From Treponema sp. (GTDB lineage Bacteria; Spirochaetota; Spirochaetia; Treponematales; Treponemataceae): a stretch of 50,621 nucleotides of DNA. Positions 16,863-24,896 of this stretch are shown in pieces. Position numbers and translations under genes: made by a program. Numbering within the stretch: position 1 is the stretch's first letter; the number at the start of each line of letters is the position of its first letter. Under the pieces are notes generated by a model. The model was given only the letters and a program-made list of their open reading frames with translations. It made no database searches and was not told the origin of the DNA. The stretch covers positions 1-50,621 of the forward strand of contig JAFPUF010000088.1 of NCBI GenBank assembly GCA_017395545.1, written 5' to 3'.

Positions 16863-17606
16863 CTATTTTCTTGCTACAATCACCATTGTTCTGGCGTTCT
16901 GATTGTACGGACTGAAATCAAAATCACCGTAAATCTCGACAGATTTAAATCCCATTCCAAGCATAAGTCTTTTTAACTCAACGGCAGAATAAAGGCGCTG
17001 GATAAACTCATGCTCGATTCGCTCACCTGTCTCGTTGTCAATCAGAATCCATCGTGAACGAAGGCCTTCCCAGGCACCGACAACACTGAAATCTGTAAGA
17101 ACTGTCTTTCCGGCTCTCTCGAACCATTCGCCCTCTGTAAAATCTTTTATTGCAATTTCACGGCTTATATTCTCGAGAATAAAGAACCCGCCATCTCTCA
17201 GTGAGTTGTAAATCGACTTTAGAATCTGAGCATCTTCATCGATCGTATCGCAATAACCGAAAGAAGTGTAGAGGTTGATTGCGCAGTCAAATTTCTTTTC
17301 TGTCGTAAACGTGCGGAGGTCGGCTTTGATAAGTTCAAGGTCAACGCCCTCAGCACTTGCACTCTCAGCAGCTGCATCCAGTTCTGACTGAATCAAATCA
17401 ACGCCGGTAACTTCAAGTCCGCGGGCTGCAAGTTCTACCGAAATTCTCCCGGGACCGCATCCTGCATCAAGAATTTTAGCACCTTTTCCAAGGCCTGCGA
17501 TTTTTAAAACGCTGTCTGCTACAGCCGGCGCTTCAGCCCAGCGCGCAGTATCAAACATTATCGGGCCGTAATTATTCCAGAAATCTTCTTTTTCAAACCA
17601 TTCCAT
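16863..17606 (-). CDS. Class I SAM-dependent methyltransferase, substrate unknown
   Basis: A 247-residue soluble methyltransferase. The SAM-binding motif I is clear (KILDAGCGPGRISVELA, about residues 40-56), followed by VTGVDLIQSEL (motif II acidic residue), LIKADLRTF and a motif IV-like FDCAINLYTSFGY. The tail IEHEFIQRLYSAVELKRLMLGMGF is common in small-molecule methyltransferases of the Methyltransf_25 type. No feature gives the substrate. AAGGAGG six bases before the ATG is a strong ribosome site. The GH3 gene ends 32 bases upstream on the same strand, so the two are probably cotranscribed. Confidence 0.85.
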   Translation of the reverse strand: MEWFEKEDFWNNYGPIMFDTARWAEAPAVADSVLKIAGLGKGAKILDAGCGPGRISVELAARGLEVTGVDLIQSELDAAAESASAEGVDLELIKADLRTFTTEKKFDCAINLYTSFGYCDTIDEDAQILKSIYNSLRDGGFFILENISREIAIKDFTEGEWFERAGKTVLTDFSVVGAWEGLRSRWILIDNETGERIEHEFIQRLYSAVELKRLMLGMGFKSVEIYGDFDFSPYNQNARTMVIVARK

Positions 17607-17638
17607 TTTTATCCTCCTTAAAAACGCAATGTAAAATA

Positions 17639-19351
17639 TCAGTCAGACAGCGGGAGCTTTCCCTGTGGTTCAAATTCGCCGCTCAATGCCCCGAAAAACG
17701 CTTTGTATGTAAAAATCGAGTAGCTGTAACCCATCAGAATCGTGTCTGCAAAATCAAAACCGCTCATAACGGGAATTGGCTCGAGCGATGAAAGAATTAT
17801 CACCCGCTTTCCGCAATTTTTCAATCTTTTTGCGATTTCCGCCCCTTCGACATTCGGAACATAGAAAATTATCGTGTCGTAAGTCGATGCCATATACTCA
17901 AGGTTGTTACCGTTCCAGTCAATTCCGACACTTCCAAGTTTCGGAAAATTGATTTTATAGCGGGCAAATTCTCCGTATCTTTTCTGGGCTTCCGTAAAGA
18001 ATTCTGATTCAACCGGCTCAGATGCGTTCTCCGGGATTTCATCAGCAGGACCAACAATCAGAAGTTTGTCCCCGCCCCGGTACGGCCATGAGCCTTTTTT
18101 GTACGCAGTGATGGACCGGCATGCCTGCGAAAGGAAAAATTTCTGGCCTTCCCGGTCAGGAATCTGGTCTTTCAGGCGGGCGATTTCCGGATACAGAGGT
18201 GCCGCATTTCCGCCCTTAAAATAATTAAGTTTTGAAAGAATCACACGGCGGGCTGCCGTAAGGACAATCTGACGGAATTCCTGAGAGACCTGCATTTCCT
18301 GAAGGTTTCTGGTGAGGAGTTTTTCATCAAGTTCTGCCGTTCTTGAAGAAAGAATTATGTCATTTCCTGCATATATCGCACGGTAGAATGCTTCTGAAGT
18401 GCTTCCGGCGTACCCCCAGGCGCCCGTCATCTGCATGTCGTCGGTGATTACAAGTCCCTTAAAACCTAATTTTTCACGCAGGATATCGTGAAGCCAGCCC
18501 CGCGAAAGGGATGCGGGATGCTCCTCGATGCGCGGATAAAGAAGATGACCGCTCATAATCGCCGGTACATTCTGCGAAATCAGATATTTATACGGAACAA
18601 GCTCTCGTTTTTCTGCCTGCTCCCAGTCAATATAAACGCCCGGAAGTTTTATGTGTGAATCAGAACTCGTGTCTCCGTGGCCGGGAAAATGTTTTGCGGT
18701 AGGAATTACGCCGGCAGCAAGGGAACCGGCCACAAAAGCAGAGCCAAGCTGACCGACAAGTTCAGCATCTTCTCCGAAAGAGCGCACATTGATAACTGAA
18801 GAATCGCGATTTGTATACAAATCGACGGTCGGCGCGAAATTCATGTTGATTCCAAGAGCCTTAATTTCCCGGGAGATGTAAAAAGCACTGTAATAAGCGT
18901 CAACCGGATACTCTGAAGCGCCGATTGCCATATTTCCCGGTGTTATCGTCGTATTTCCCTTTACATGACGGATAAAACCGCCTTCCTGGTCGGTGGCAAC
19001 AAAAAGCGGAATTTTATATTTTCTCTTCTGGGCTCGTTCCTGAAGGGAAGATATAGAGCGCGCGACCTGTTCCAGATTGTTCGTGTTCCAGCCGAAAACC
19101 TTAACGCTGCCAAGCCCCTTGTTTGAGACCCACTGATTTAAAAGTAAACTGGGTTCTTCCCCTGCCCATCCGAACATGAAAATCTGGGCAAGAAGTTCCT
19201 CGTCAGAAAGACGCGCAACAAGAAAATCCGCAAGCTGTTCATTGGGATAATCGCTCCAGAAATCAGCGTTTTCAGGAATTTGAGAGGACTGTGAGAAAGA
19301 AGACAAGACAAAACAAAATAAACAAAAAAAAGCAAGAATATTTTTTTTCAT
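17639..19351 (-). CDS. GH3 beta-N-acetylhexosaminidase (NagZ-like), exported
   Basis: A family GH3 glycosidase of about 570 residues. After a signal peptide (to about residue 22, ending SSFSQSS), the TIM barrel carries VATDQEGGFIRHV, the loop KHFPGHGDTSSDSHIKLP with the catalytic-base His/Asp pair typical of NagZ-type enzymes, and GLVITDDMQMTGAWG with the nucleophile Asp. A second alpha/beta domain (about 400-570) follows, longer than in the minimal single-domain NagZ. This favours removal of N-acetylglucosamine from peptidoglycan or chitin fragments outside the cytoplasm. The ATG at 19351 is preferred; a TTG at 19369 would put six polar residues before the signal peptide. Neither start has a good ribosome site. 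Confidence 0.88.
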   Translation of the reverse strand: MKKNILAFFCLFCFVLSSFSQSSQIPENADFWSDYPNEQLADFLVARLSDEELLAQIFMFGWAGEEPSLLLNQWVSNKGLGSVKVFGWNTNNLEQVARSISSLQERAQKRKYKIPLFVATDQEGGFIRHVKGNTTITPGNMAIGASEYPVDAYYSAFYISREIKALGINMNFAPTVDLYTNRDSSVINVRSFGEDAELVGQLGSAFVAGSLAAGVIPTAKHFPGHGDTSSDSHIKLPGVYIDWEQAEKRELVPYKYLISQNVPAIMSGHLLYPRIEEHPASLSRGWLHDILREKLGFKGLVITDDMQMTGAWGYAGSTSEAFYRAIYAGNDIILSSRTAELDEKLLTRNLQEMQVSQEFRQIVLTAARRVILSKLNYFKGGNAAPLYPEIARLKDQIPDREGQKFFLSQACRSITAYKKGSWPYRGGDKLLIVGPADEIPENASEPVESEFFTEAQKRYGEFARYKINFPKLGSVGIDWNGNNLEYMASTYDTIIFYVPNVEGAEIAKRLKNCGKRVIILSSLEPIPVMSGFDFADTILMGYSYSIFTYKAFFGALSGEFEPQGKLPLSD

Positions 19352-19452
19352 AAAAAAGTGCCGTTGCAATGAAGGCTATTTTAGCAAATTCCTCAGTTTT
19401 TTTCTATCATACTAGACAAAGTTTTTGATTTCGGATATATTATTCTCACTTT

Positions 19453-19524
19453 GGCGTCTTACCCAAGCGGTAAGGGAGCGGTCTGCAAAACCGTTATGCA
19501 GCAGTTCGATTCTGCTAGACGCCT
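19453..19524 (+). tRNA. tRNA-Cys (anticodon GCA)
   Basis: Acceptor arms GGCGTCT and AGACGCC pair perfectly, with discriminator U as expected for cysteine tRNA. The D arm contains AAGCGGTAA, the anticodon loop CTGCAAA gives GCA, and the T arm GCAG-TTCGATT-CTGC is canonical. The CCA end is not encoded. A structured repeat begins about 80 bases downstream. Confidence 0.95.
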
Positions 19525-19607
19525 TGCAAAGTATGAGTCGCTTTCAGGCGGCTCATTTTTTTGCCTTCCGGGTCTTTCAAGCAAAGCTGGGACTCGTTTT
19601 CATATAT

Positions 19608-19763
19608 AGAGGGGGAAGTTTCCCCCTCGCTTCAACCGCTTCGCGTTTTACGCTACCCCCTCTGCGGGGGACGGTTCAGGCACAGCCTTCACCGAGACTC
19701 GCTCAAAACCTGTCTCACAGGTTTTGAGCGCTATGTGGTCGCTCCCTACCCCAGCAACGCCCC
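19608..19763. repeat. Structured intergenic repeat, copy A
   Basis: GC-rich, hairpin-filled block between tRNA-Cys and a convergent lipoprotein gene. From left to right it has GAGGGGGAA/TTCCCCCTC, a CCCCC/GGGGG hairpin (19656-19670), a 30-base core (19673-19702) identical to 41319-41348, a perfect 12-bp stem (19701-19712 with 19718-19729, loop TCTCA), then GTCGCTCCCTACCCC and CCCCAGCAACGCCCC (19749-19763) with a T run. The same order of core, variable stem and CTCCCTA recurs in copy C. No credible gene lies inside it. Confidence 0.75.
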
Positions 19764-19769
19764 TTTTTT

Positions 19770-20372
19770 TTAATCCAGAGTTTTTAAGGTATAACTATAG
19801 CCGCGCAGGAAATTCTCGTATTGAATTAAAGAGATTGAATTTCCGGCTGTTTCCGAAATGACCGTAATTTTTGAAATGATTTTTTTTCCTTTTTTGAGGG
19901 TGCGGATTTCCGTTGTTTTTCCGTCAGTACCGGGAATCTTTTCGGTCGTAAAATCAATTCCGATTTTTGAAAGGGCCGATTTTAATTCTTCTGAATCATA
20001 AAGACAGAACTGAAAGTCCGCGACGATGTATTCTGCCTTCATGTTTTTCGGAAAGACTGCCGAGTTAAACTCAAGGACGGAGCCGTCATAAAAGAGCCCC
20101 GCAAGCGTCGTTCCGAATTCGTTTAAGACTGTCATCGAAAGCTGAGTCTCGTCTGCCACTACATAAACCGGCATCTCAAACTCTTTATCACCGAATTTTG
20201 CGCTCATCTGCTGAAAAGCATCAAGTTTGCCTGCCATAAAGACAGGCGGAAGAACCGTGTATTTCGAAGAATTAGTCACATAAACCGGTGAAAACGCAGG
20301 TTCTATTCTGGAACTTGAACAGGAAACGAAAAGTGACAGAAGAATCAGGACTGCACAAAGACGGATTTTCAT
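19770..20372 (-). CDS. Lipoprotein of unknown function, DUF3261-like
   Basis: A 200-residue predicted lipoprotein: hydrophobic signal with lipobox LFVSC (Cys18) followed by Ser-rich linker. The mature part has beta strands ending in FEMPVYVVADETQLSMTVLNEFGTTLAGLFYDGSVLEFNS, a pattern like LolA-fold and DUF3261 lipoproteins in which a sheet senses or carries a lipid. That assignment is tentative. The start overlaps the yhbY stop by four bases (ATGA), so it is translationally coupled to yhbY and transcribed from its promoter. Confidence 0.65.
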   Translation of the reverse strand: MKIRLCAVLILLSLFVSCSSSRIEPAFSPVYVTNSSKYTVLPPVFMAGKLDAFQQMSAKFGDKEFEMPVYVVADETQLSMTVLNEFGTTLAGLFYDGSVLEFNSAVFPKNMKAEYIVADFQFCLYDSEELKSALSKIGIDFTTEKIPGTDGKTTEIRTLKKGKKIISKITVISETAGNSISLIQYENFLRGYSYTLKTLD

Positions 20373-20686
20373 TTTGCGAGTTTTGAGAGTTTTTCTTCAA
20401 ACCTGCGGTCTTTTTCTTCTTTTGCAGGACGGTACAAAATTAAAACATTTCCGATTAAGCGGACAAAAGTTGAGTCTGTATTCTGAGAGATTTGAGAGGC
20501 AAGATCTCGTTTTTCTTCTTTGAACTCGTTGAACTTGACTTTGATAAGTTCGTGCTCGCCGAGAAGACGGTCAATCTGAGCGACCTGATTTTCGGTAACT
20601 CCGGCACCGCCAATCTGAACGAGCGGATTCAGGTCATGAGCCGACTTCTCTAAAAATTTTCTCTGTTTCGGGTTAATCTCAATCAT
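20369..20686 (-). CDS. yhbY: CRM-domain ribosome-assembly RNA-binding protein (YhbY)
   Basis: A 105-residue protein made of one CRS1/YhbY (CRM) domain, which binds RNA and is associated with large ribosomal subunit assembly in bacteria. The N-terminus NPKQRKFLEKSAHDLNPLVQ and the GxxG-type loop IGGAGVTE match the family, as do HELIKVKFNE and the closing strand IGNVLILYRP. The length is normal. There is no ribosome site; the ATG follows a consensus promoter by seven bases, so its mRNA is probably leaderless. A DUF3261-like lipoprotein overlaps its 3' end. Confidence 0.92.
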   Translation of the reverse strand: MIEINPKQRKFLEKSAHDLNPLVQIGGAGVTENQVAQIDRLLGEHELIKVKFNEFKEEKRDLASQISQNTDSTFVRLIGNVLILYRPAKEEKDRRFEEKLSKLAK

Positions 20687-20693
20687 AGGTGGA

Positions 20694-20723
20694 ATTATAA
20701 GATTTATGAGATTGTCGGGTCAA
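20694..20723 (-). promoter_or_regulatory. yhbY promoter, probable leaderless transcript
   Basis: Minus strand: TTGACC (20723-20718), 18-base spacer, perfect TATAAT (20699-20694), then seven bases to the yhbY ATG at 20686. It is the clearest of the short-leader promoters in this window because both boxes are near consensus. Confidence 0.75.
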
Positions 20724-20772
20724 TACCGTGCTTCGGCTTCGCTCAGCACATTGCACTCCGGCGGCGGCGATT

Positions 20773-21498
20773 TCATTCTTCCACAACCTTTGCACCGCTC
20801 AGTTTCAGACCTTTTTCCGGGACTTTGAAAGATGTTTTGTTTCCCTGAAGATAGAAATTTCCGGAAGCAATACTGACTGAGAAATCTGCCTTTACTCCGT
20901 TTTTGGAATTCAGAAGGAAGGCCTTGAAATTCTTCCCTTTTTCGGTGATTAAATTCTCGCAGTTGACTGCGCTTCCCTCTTTTGTTCCCTGAAAATAAAA
21001 AGTTCCGTTGCCCTTTAATTTTACGTCGTCGCCTTTTACTGCGTGATACACATTTCCTACTGCATACAAAGTTCCGCTTCCGCCGATTTCAAGATTCTTT
21101 TTGCACTGAAGGGCGGCCGTTTTTTGTGCGGATTTTCCGCTGGAAACGAGATAATTCGTGCTTCCCTTTGCAGAAGAAATTTCTGTTTTCGCTTCGCCCA
21201 GAATTGCGGCTTCTCCGGAACTATTTTCGATGAAGGCATTTTCAAGCCGGATTACCGTGTTTTTTGTTTTGTTTACAATCTGGCCGTTGAAATATCCGGA
21301 AACCTTGTACTCGATACCTTCTTTTTTTGGCGCAAAGATAATTTTGTCTTTTGTGACCGTGACAGTACTGTCGGCCGGCAAGACAGAAATTTTAGAAGCA
21401 AACGATTTTTTTGCTGAAAGCGGGTTGATTGTGATTTTTTCGGCGGAGAGGCCTGCAAAAATTAAACTGGCGGCAAGAACTGAAATGATTCTTTTCAT
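20773..21498 (-). CDS. Exported beta-helix carbohydrate-binding protein (Cthe_2159-like), second of a tandem pair
   Basis: A 241-residue secreted protein with a signal peptide (1-19). The mature part shows the regular strand-turn repeat of the DUF4353/Cthe_2159 family: SGYFNGQIV, NTVIRLENAFIENSSGEAA, KTEISSAKGSTNYLVS, LQCKKNLEIGGSGTLYAVG, YHAVKGDDVKLKGNGTFYF and LNSKNGVKADFSVSIASGNFYL. In the founding member this beta-helix binds polygalacturonate and cellulose and calcium. It has fewer turns than typical members. It starts two bases after its upstream paralogue, whose last codons overlap its GGAG ribosome site. Binding of pectin would fit the pectinase genes in the window; this is inference. 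Confidence 0.75.
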   Translation of the reverse strand: MKRIISVLAASLIFAGLSAEKITINPLSAKKSFASKISVLPADSTVTVTKDKIIFAPKKEGIEYKVSGYFNGQIVNKTKNTVIRLENAFIENSSGEAAILGEAKTEISSAKGSTNYLVSSGKSAQKTAALQCKKNLEIGGSGTLYAVGNVYHAVKGDDVKLKGNGTFYFQGTKEGSAVNCENLITEKGKNFKAFLLNSKNGVKADFSVSIASGNFYLQGNKTSFKVPEKGLKLSGAKVVEE

Positions 21499-21500
21499 AA

Positions 21501-22262
21501 TTATTCTCCTGTATCAAATTTTGCGTCTGAGAGCAGAAGCGCATCTTCCGGAATATTTTTGCCGGTCTTTACGGGCGTTTTGTTTGACCAGATGTAAAAA
21601 TTTCCGGACTTTATGCTGAGCGACTTGTCAACCTTGATTCCGTTCTTCGAATTGAGAAAATATGCCGAGAAAGTTTTTCCGTCCTCAACCTCAAGGCTTT
21701 CGCAGGTAAGAGCTGAGCCCCGGCCAGTTCCCTCAAAATAAAAGGCTCCGCTTCCCTTGATTTTGACATCTTCGCCTTCGAGAGCATGGCAGACACTTCC
21801 TTTGACATAAAGGGTTCCGCTTCCGCCAAGGACGAGTGTTTTTTTGGCTTCGACAGCAGCTTTTTTGGTAAGATTTCTGCCACGGGAAACGATGTAGTTT
21901 GTGCTGTCTTTTACAACTGATATTTCAGTTTTTGCTTTTGCGATGATAACTTCACGACCGGAAGTGTTCTCAAGGTATGCGCCGTTGAGTTTTAATTCTG
22001 TGTTTTTGGCAGCGACTATGATTTGTCCGTTGAAATAGCCCGAAAGTTCGTAAGTTCTGCCCTCTTCGGCTGGAATAATGATGATTTTTCTGCCGAGAAC
22101 TTCGACTCCTTCGTCCAGCGGGGAGATTAAAAGCGCCCTCTGAAAAGAAGATTTTACTGAGTCAGCATCAATCTCGGTTTTGTGGGGAATTTCTTTTTCG
22201 CAGCCTGGAAAAGCAAAAAAAGAAAGAATTATGAATAAATAAGGAATTTTTTTAAATTGCAC
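21501..22262 (-). CDS. Lipoprotein paralogue of the beta-helix carbohydrate-binding protein
   Basis: About 253 residues, paralogous to the next gene downstream along its whole length (SGYFNGQII, LKLNGAYLENTSGREV, KTEISVVKDSTNYIVSRG, LVLGGSGTLYVKG, CHALEGEDVKIKGSGAFYF, FLNSKNGIKVDKSLSIKSGNFYI). The N-terminus is a hydrophobic signal ending FPGC, so it would be lipid-anchored whereas its partner is released. The start is GTG at 22262, with GGAGG seven bases upstream; a TTG at 22286 lies before that site and is rejected. A surface-anchored and a free copy of one binding fold in tandem is the notable feature. Function is inferred from the Cthe_2159 family. Confidence 0.72.
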   Translation of the reverse strand: MQFKKIPYLFIILSFFAFPGCEKEIPHKTEIDADSVKSSFQRALLISPLDEGVEVLGRKIIIIPAEEGRTYELSGYFNGQIIVAAKNTELKLNGAYLENTSGREVIIAKAKTEISVVKDSTNYIVSRGRNLTKKAAVEAKKTLVLGGSGTLYVKGSVCHALEGEDVKIKGSGAFYFEGTGRGSALTCESLEVEDGKTFSAYFLNSKNGIKVDKSLSIKSGNFYIWSNKTPVKTGKNIPEDALLLSDAKFDTGE

Positions 22263-22359
22263 TTCAGAGCCTCCGTTTAACTGCAATTCTAAAACACGAA
22301 AAATCCAAAAACAAGGAAAAAGAGGCCGTTGTAAGAGAAGTCTTAAAAAATAAGAAGGG

Positions 22360-22390
22360 GCTGCCCCGAAAAACTCAGGACAGCTTTTTT
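22360..22390 (+). terminator. Terminator-like hairpin upstream of second cyclase
   Basis: GCTGcCC with GGaCAGC (22360-22384) followed by six T (22385-22390). No plus-strand gene ends just before it, so it may insulate the following promoter or end an unannotated transcript. Confidence 0.55.
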
Positions 22391-22411
22391 CTTTAAACTT
22401 TTCTGAAGTTC

Positions 22412-22420
22412 TGCTAAAAT
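22412..22420 (+). promoter_or_regulatory. Extended -10 promoter of the second cyclase gene
   Basis: TGC then TAAAAT (22415-22420), an extended -10. Nine bases separate it from the GTG start at 22430, and no ribosome site is present between the two. Confidence 0.4.
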
Positions 22421-22429
22421 CTGTTCATT

Positions 22430-24799
22430 GTGGGTGTGAAAATCTTTTTTAAAAATACGGTTGCCAGAATATCCGGCAAAATTCAGGATAAAACTAAATA
22501 TCTGGCGCTTGTTTCTTACTTTTTGCTGCCGGTATTTCTGCTTGTTCTGTTTTTTGCTCCGGTAACGGTCTCGCCTCTTGATTTGTACGGGACCTCTGAA
22601 AGCCCCGTTCTCGCAAAAATTTTTGCTTTCAAGCTTCCGTTTGACCGGAACCTCAACCTTGAATTCGGACTTGCCCGTATTCTTCTGTATTTCATTTATC
22701 TTCTGCCGGCAGCTGCGGTCTATTCAATAGTAATAAATGTTCTTTCAGTACTAAAAAACAAGCAGAATGCAAAATCACAGGCAGATTTTTCCTTTATTCT
22801 CATGCCCCTTAATTATTCCCTCCTGCCTTTACCATACATCTTAATACCTCTTCTGGCGGCATTCTCAATCTATCTTTTTTGCGATGCGGTCTCTGTAGTC
22901 TCAAACGCAAACTCGTGGCAGTGGTTCAGTCAGGTTCCTTTCTACATTTACTTCATGGGATTTTTTGCCCTTTTTTCCCACTCTTATCTTGCTTTCCGCG
23001 GAATCCTTTATCTCAGGTCTCAGAATTCTGAATATCTGGAATACCGGAAAGTCAGGAGCGAAGACTCAAAACGCGGGCGCAGATTCTCAATAAAAACGAA
23101 ATTCACTTTTGTAATCACTGGCGTCATCATCGTAATTCTGCTCAGTTTTATGCTTCTTATTCTGAACAGCTACCGGAAAATGTTCACGGAGGCTGTCAGC
23201 GATGTCGGGCGTGCTCAGGCAGAACATACGGCCGAAATTTATGACAGTGCGGACGGTCGTTACGACAAAATCGCTGAGTTCTTTAAGGAGCAGGGTGAAT
23301 CAAACACTTTTGCGGAAACTCCTTTTGAGCGGATTGACATCATCGTAACGTACTCAAAGGAAACGCTTTTTCTTGAGGACTGGGACAATTCTAAAAATCT
23401 CCCGGAATTTAATATTTTCGCCTATACGACGGGAAAACCGAAAGAGATTTCGGAAGACGAAAAAACCCTCACAAATGACCAGGCTTTCGAATATCTCAAA
23501 AGATACAAAAACGGCACTTACAAAAAAGATTATGTTTTCAACCCGGCGAACAAAACCTGCAAATACATCTATCCTGTCACATTCTCGCAGAAAGGAAAGC
23601 ACAAGCTTGTCGGCTTTTCAATCGTCACCTACAGGCAGCAGGTTCTGATGAGACAATATTTCCGCACGAAGATTTTCGTCTTTACGATTATCACGGTCTT
23701 TTTGTACCTCACAGTGATTTTTTCAGTACTGCTCTCAGACTTTATCTTCAACCCGCTTCTGTTCTTGCGAAAGAATGTACGTAAAACCTCGAATTCTATC
23801 GAGAAAATTCTGAACGGAAAGGCAAAAAATGCATCCAATTCCCTTAAATTCTCCGAAACGATAAAAACGAACGATGAAATTAAGGATTTGTCGCTTGAAA
23901 TCGGTGACATGGTCAGCCTTATCAAGGGAATCATGCCGTATGTTTCATTTTCAACGCTTCAGCATGCAGAAAAAAACGGCGGCGAAGAAAATTCCGGAAA
24001 GAAAAGCACGACATCCCGCGACTTGTGTTTTCTTTTCACCGATATACGCGGTTTCACTTCGCTTTGTGAGGGAATGGCCCCGAAAAAAGTCGTTGAGATT
24101 CTGAATCACTATCTCGACATTGAGACAAAGATAATCCTCGAAAATGACGGTGACATCGACAAATATGTTGGCGATGAAATGATGGCATTTTTCGCAGGCC
24201 CGCGCAAAGAAATAAATGCCTGCAAGGCCGCAATGCAGATTCGTCAGGCAATGCGCGAAGAGCAGGAACGCTCGATGGAAGCAGGTCTTACCTATGTTTC
24301 AATCGGAATCGGAATCAACTCCGGCGAAGTAATTTTCGGTTCGGTCGGAGCAAGCACCCGCAAAGATTTCACTTCAATCGGCGACACCGTGAATCTGGCA
24401 GCCCGTCTCGAAAGTGCGAACAAAGCATATGGCTCAAAATCAATCATTACTGAGGCAGTCTTCAAAAAACTCAGGAATCTTTTCATCTGCCGTGAACTCG
24501 ACTTCATCACCGTCAAGGGAAAAACCGAGCCTGTCAGAATCTACGAAATCTTACAGGAAAAAAGCAATGCGAGAAAAAGCGAGAATGAGGAAAAACTTCT
24601 GGATATCCAGTCACTTTTCGAAAAAGGCCTTTCTTTTTACCGCGAACAGAACTGGGATGAAAGCGAAAAATATTTTTCAGTATGCGCGATGAAATACAAT
24701 GACATGCCTTCAATTGCTTTTCTGGACAGAATCCGTCACTTTAAGGCAAATCCGCCGCCGAAAGACTGGGACGGTGTTTTCAAAATGTCGGTGAAATAA
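22430..24799 (+). CDS. Membrane adenylate/guanylate cyclase with extracytoplasmic sensor
   Basis: A 789-residue class III cyclase. It has an N-terminal multi-pass region (about 25-205, with four to five hydrophobic segments), then a membrane segment (about 225-245), an extracytoplasmic Cache-like region (about 250-405), a further segment (about 410-435), a HAMP-like linker (NPLLFLRKNVRKTSNSIEKI) and the catalytic domain (about 520-710). Catalytic aspartates sit in FLFTDIRGFTS and DKYVGDEMMAFFAG; GDTVNLAARLES holds the Asn/Arg pair. The tail ends in a helical repeat and NPPPKDWDGVF, like the CHASE2 cyclase at 2926. Most probably it makes cAMP. The GTG at 22430 is the likely start: TAAAAT stands nine bases before it. 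It lies 97 bases upstream of the efflux operon. Confidence 0.9.
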   Translation: MGVKIFFKNTVARISGKIQDKTKYLALVSYFLLPVFLLVLFFAPVTVSPLDLYGTSESPVLAKIFAFKLPFDRNLNLEFGLARILLYFIYLLPAAAVYSIVINVLSVLKNKQNAKSQADFSFILMPLNYSLLPLPYILIPLLAAFSIYLFCDAVSVVSNANSWQWFSQVPFYIYFMGFFALFSHSYLAFRGILYLRSQNSEYLEYRKVRSEDSKRGRRFSIKTKFTFVITGVIIVILLSFMLLILNSYRKMFTEAVSDVGRAQAEHTAEIYDSADGRYDKIAEFFKEQGESNTFAETPFERIDIIVTYSKETLFLEDWDNSKNLPEFNIFAYTTGKPKEISEDEKTLTNDQAFEYLKRYKNGTYKKDYVFNPANKTCKYIYPVTFSQKGKHKLVGFSIVTYRQQVLMRQYFRTKIFVFTIITVFLYLTVIFSVLLSDFIFNPLLFLRKNVRKTSNSIEKILNGKAKNASNSLKFSETIKTNDEIKDLSLEIGDMVSLIKGIMPYVSFSTLQHAEKNGGEENSGKKSTTSRDLCFLFTDIRGFTSLCEGMAPKKVVEILNHYLDIETKIILENDGDIDKYVGDEMMAFFAGPRKEINACKAAMQIRQAMREEQERSMEAGLTYVSIGIGINSGEVIFGSVGASTRKDFTSIGDTVNLAARLESANKAYGSKSIITEAVFKKLRNLFICRELDFITVKGKTEPVRIYEILQEKSNARKSENEEKLLDIQSLFEKGLSFYREQNWDESEKYFSVCAMKYNDMPSIAFLDRIRHFKANPPPKDWDGVFKMSVK

Positions 24800-24880
24800 A
24801 AGCTTTCCACCACCCGGCTGATAAATGTTTATTATATAACACTAAATTATGGGCGGATTAAAGAAAATTTAATTTTTCTC

Positions 24881-24889
24881 TGTTAGAAT
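24881..24889 (+). promoter_or_regulatory. Extended -10 promoter of the efflux operon
   Basis: TGT then TAGAAT (24884-24889), an extended -10, seven bases before the ATG at 24897. No Shine-Dalgarno sequence is present, so the operon's first cistron may be read from a leaderless mRNA. Confidence 0.45.
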
Positions 24890-24896
24890 TGTCGGC

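Noticed and set aside
19425..19773. Two overlapping short frames near tRNA-Cys
   Set aside because: They run through the tRNA and structured repeat; no ribosome site.
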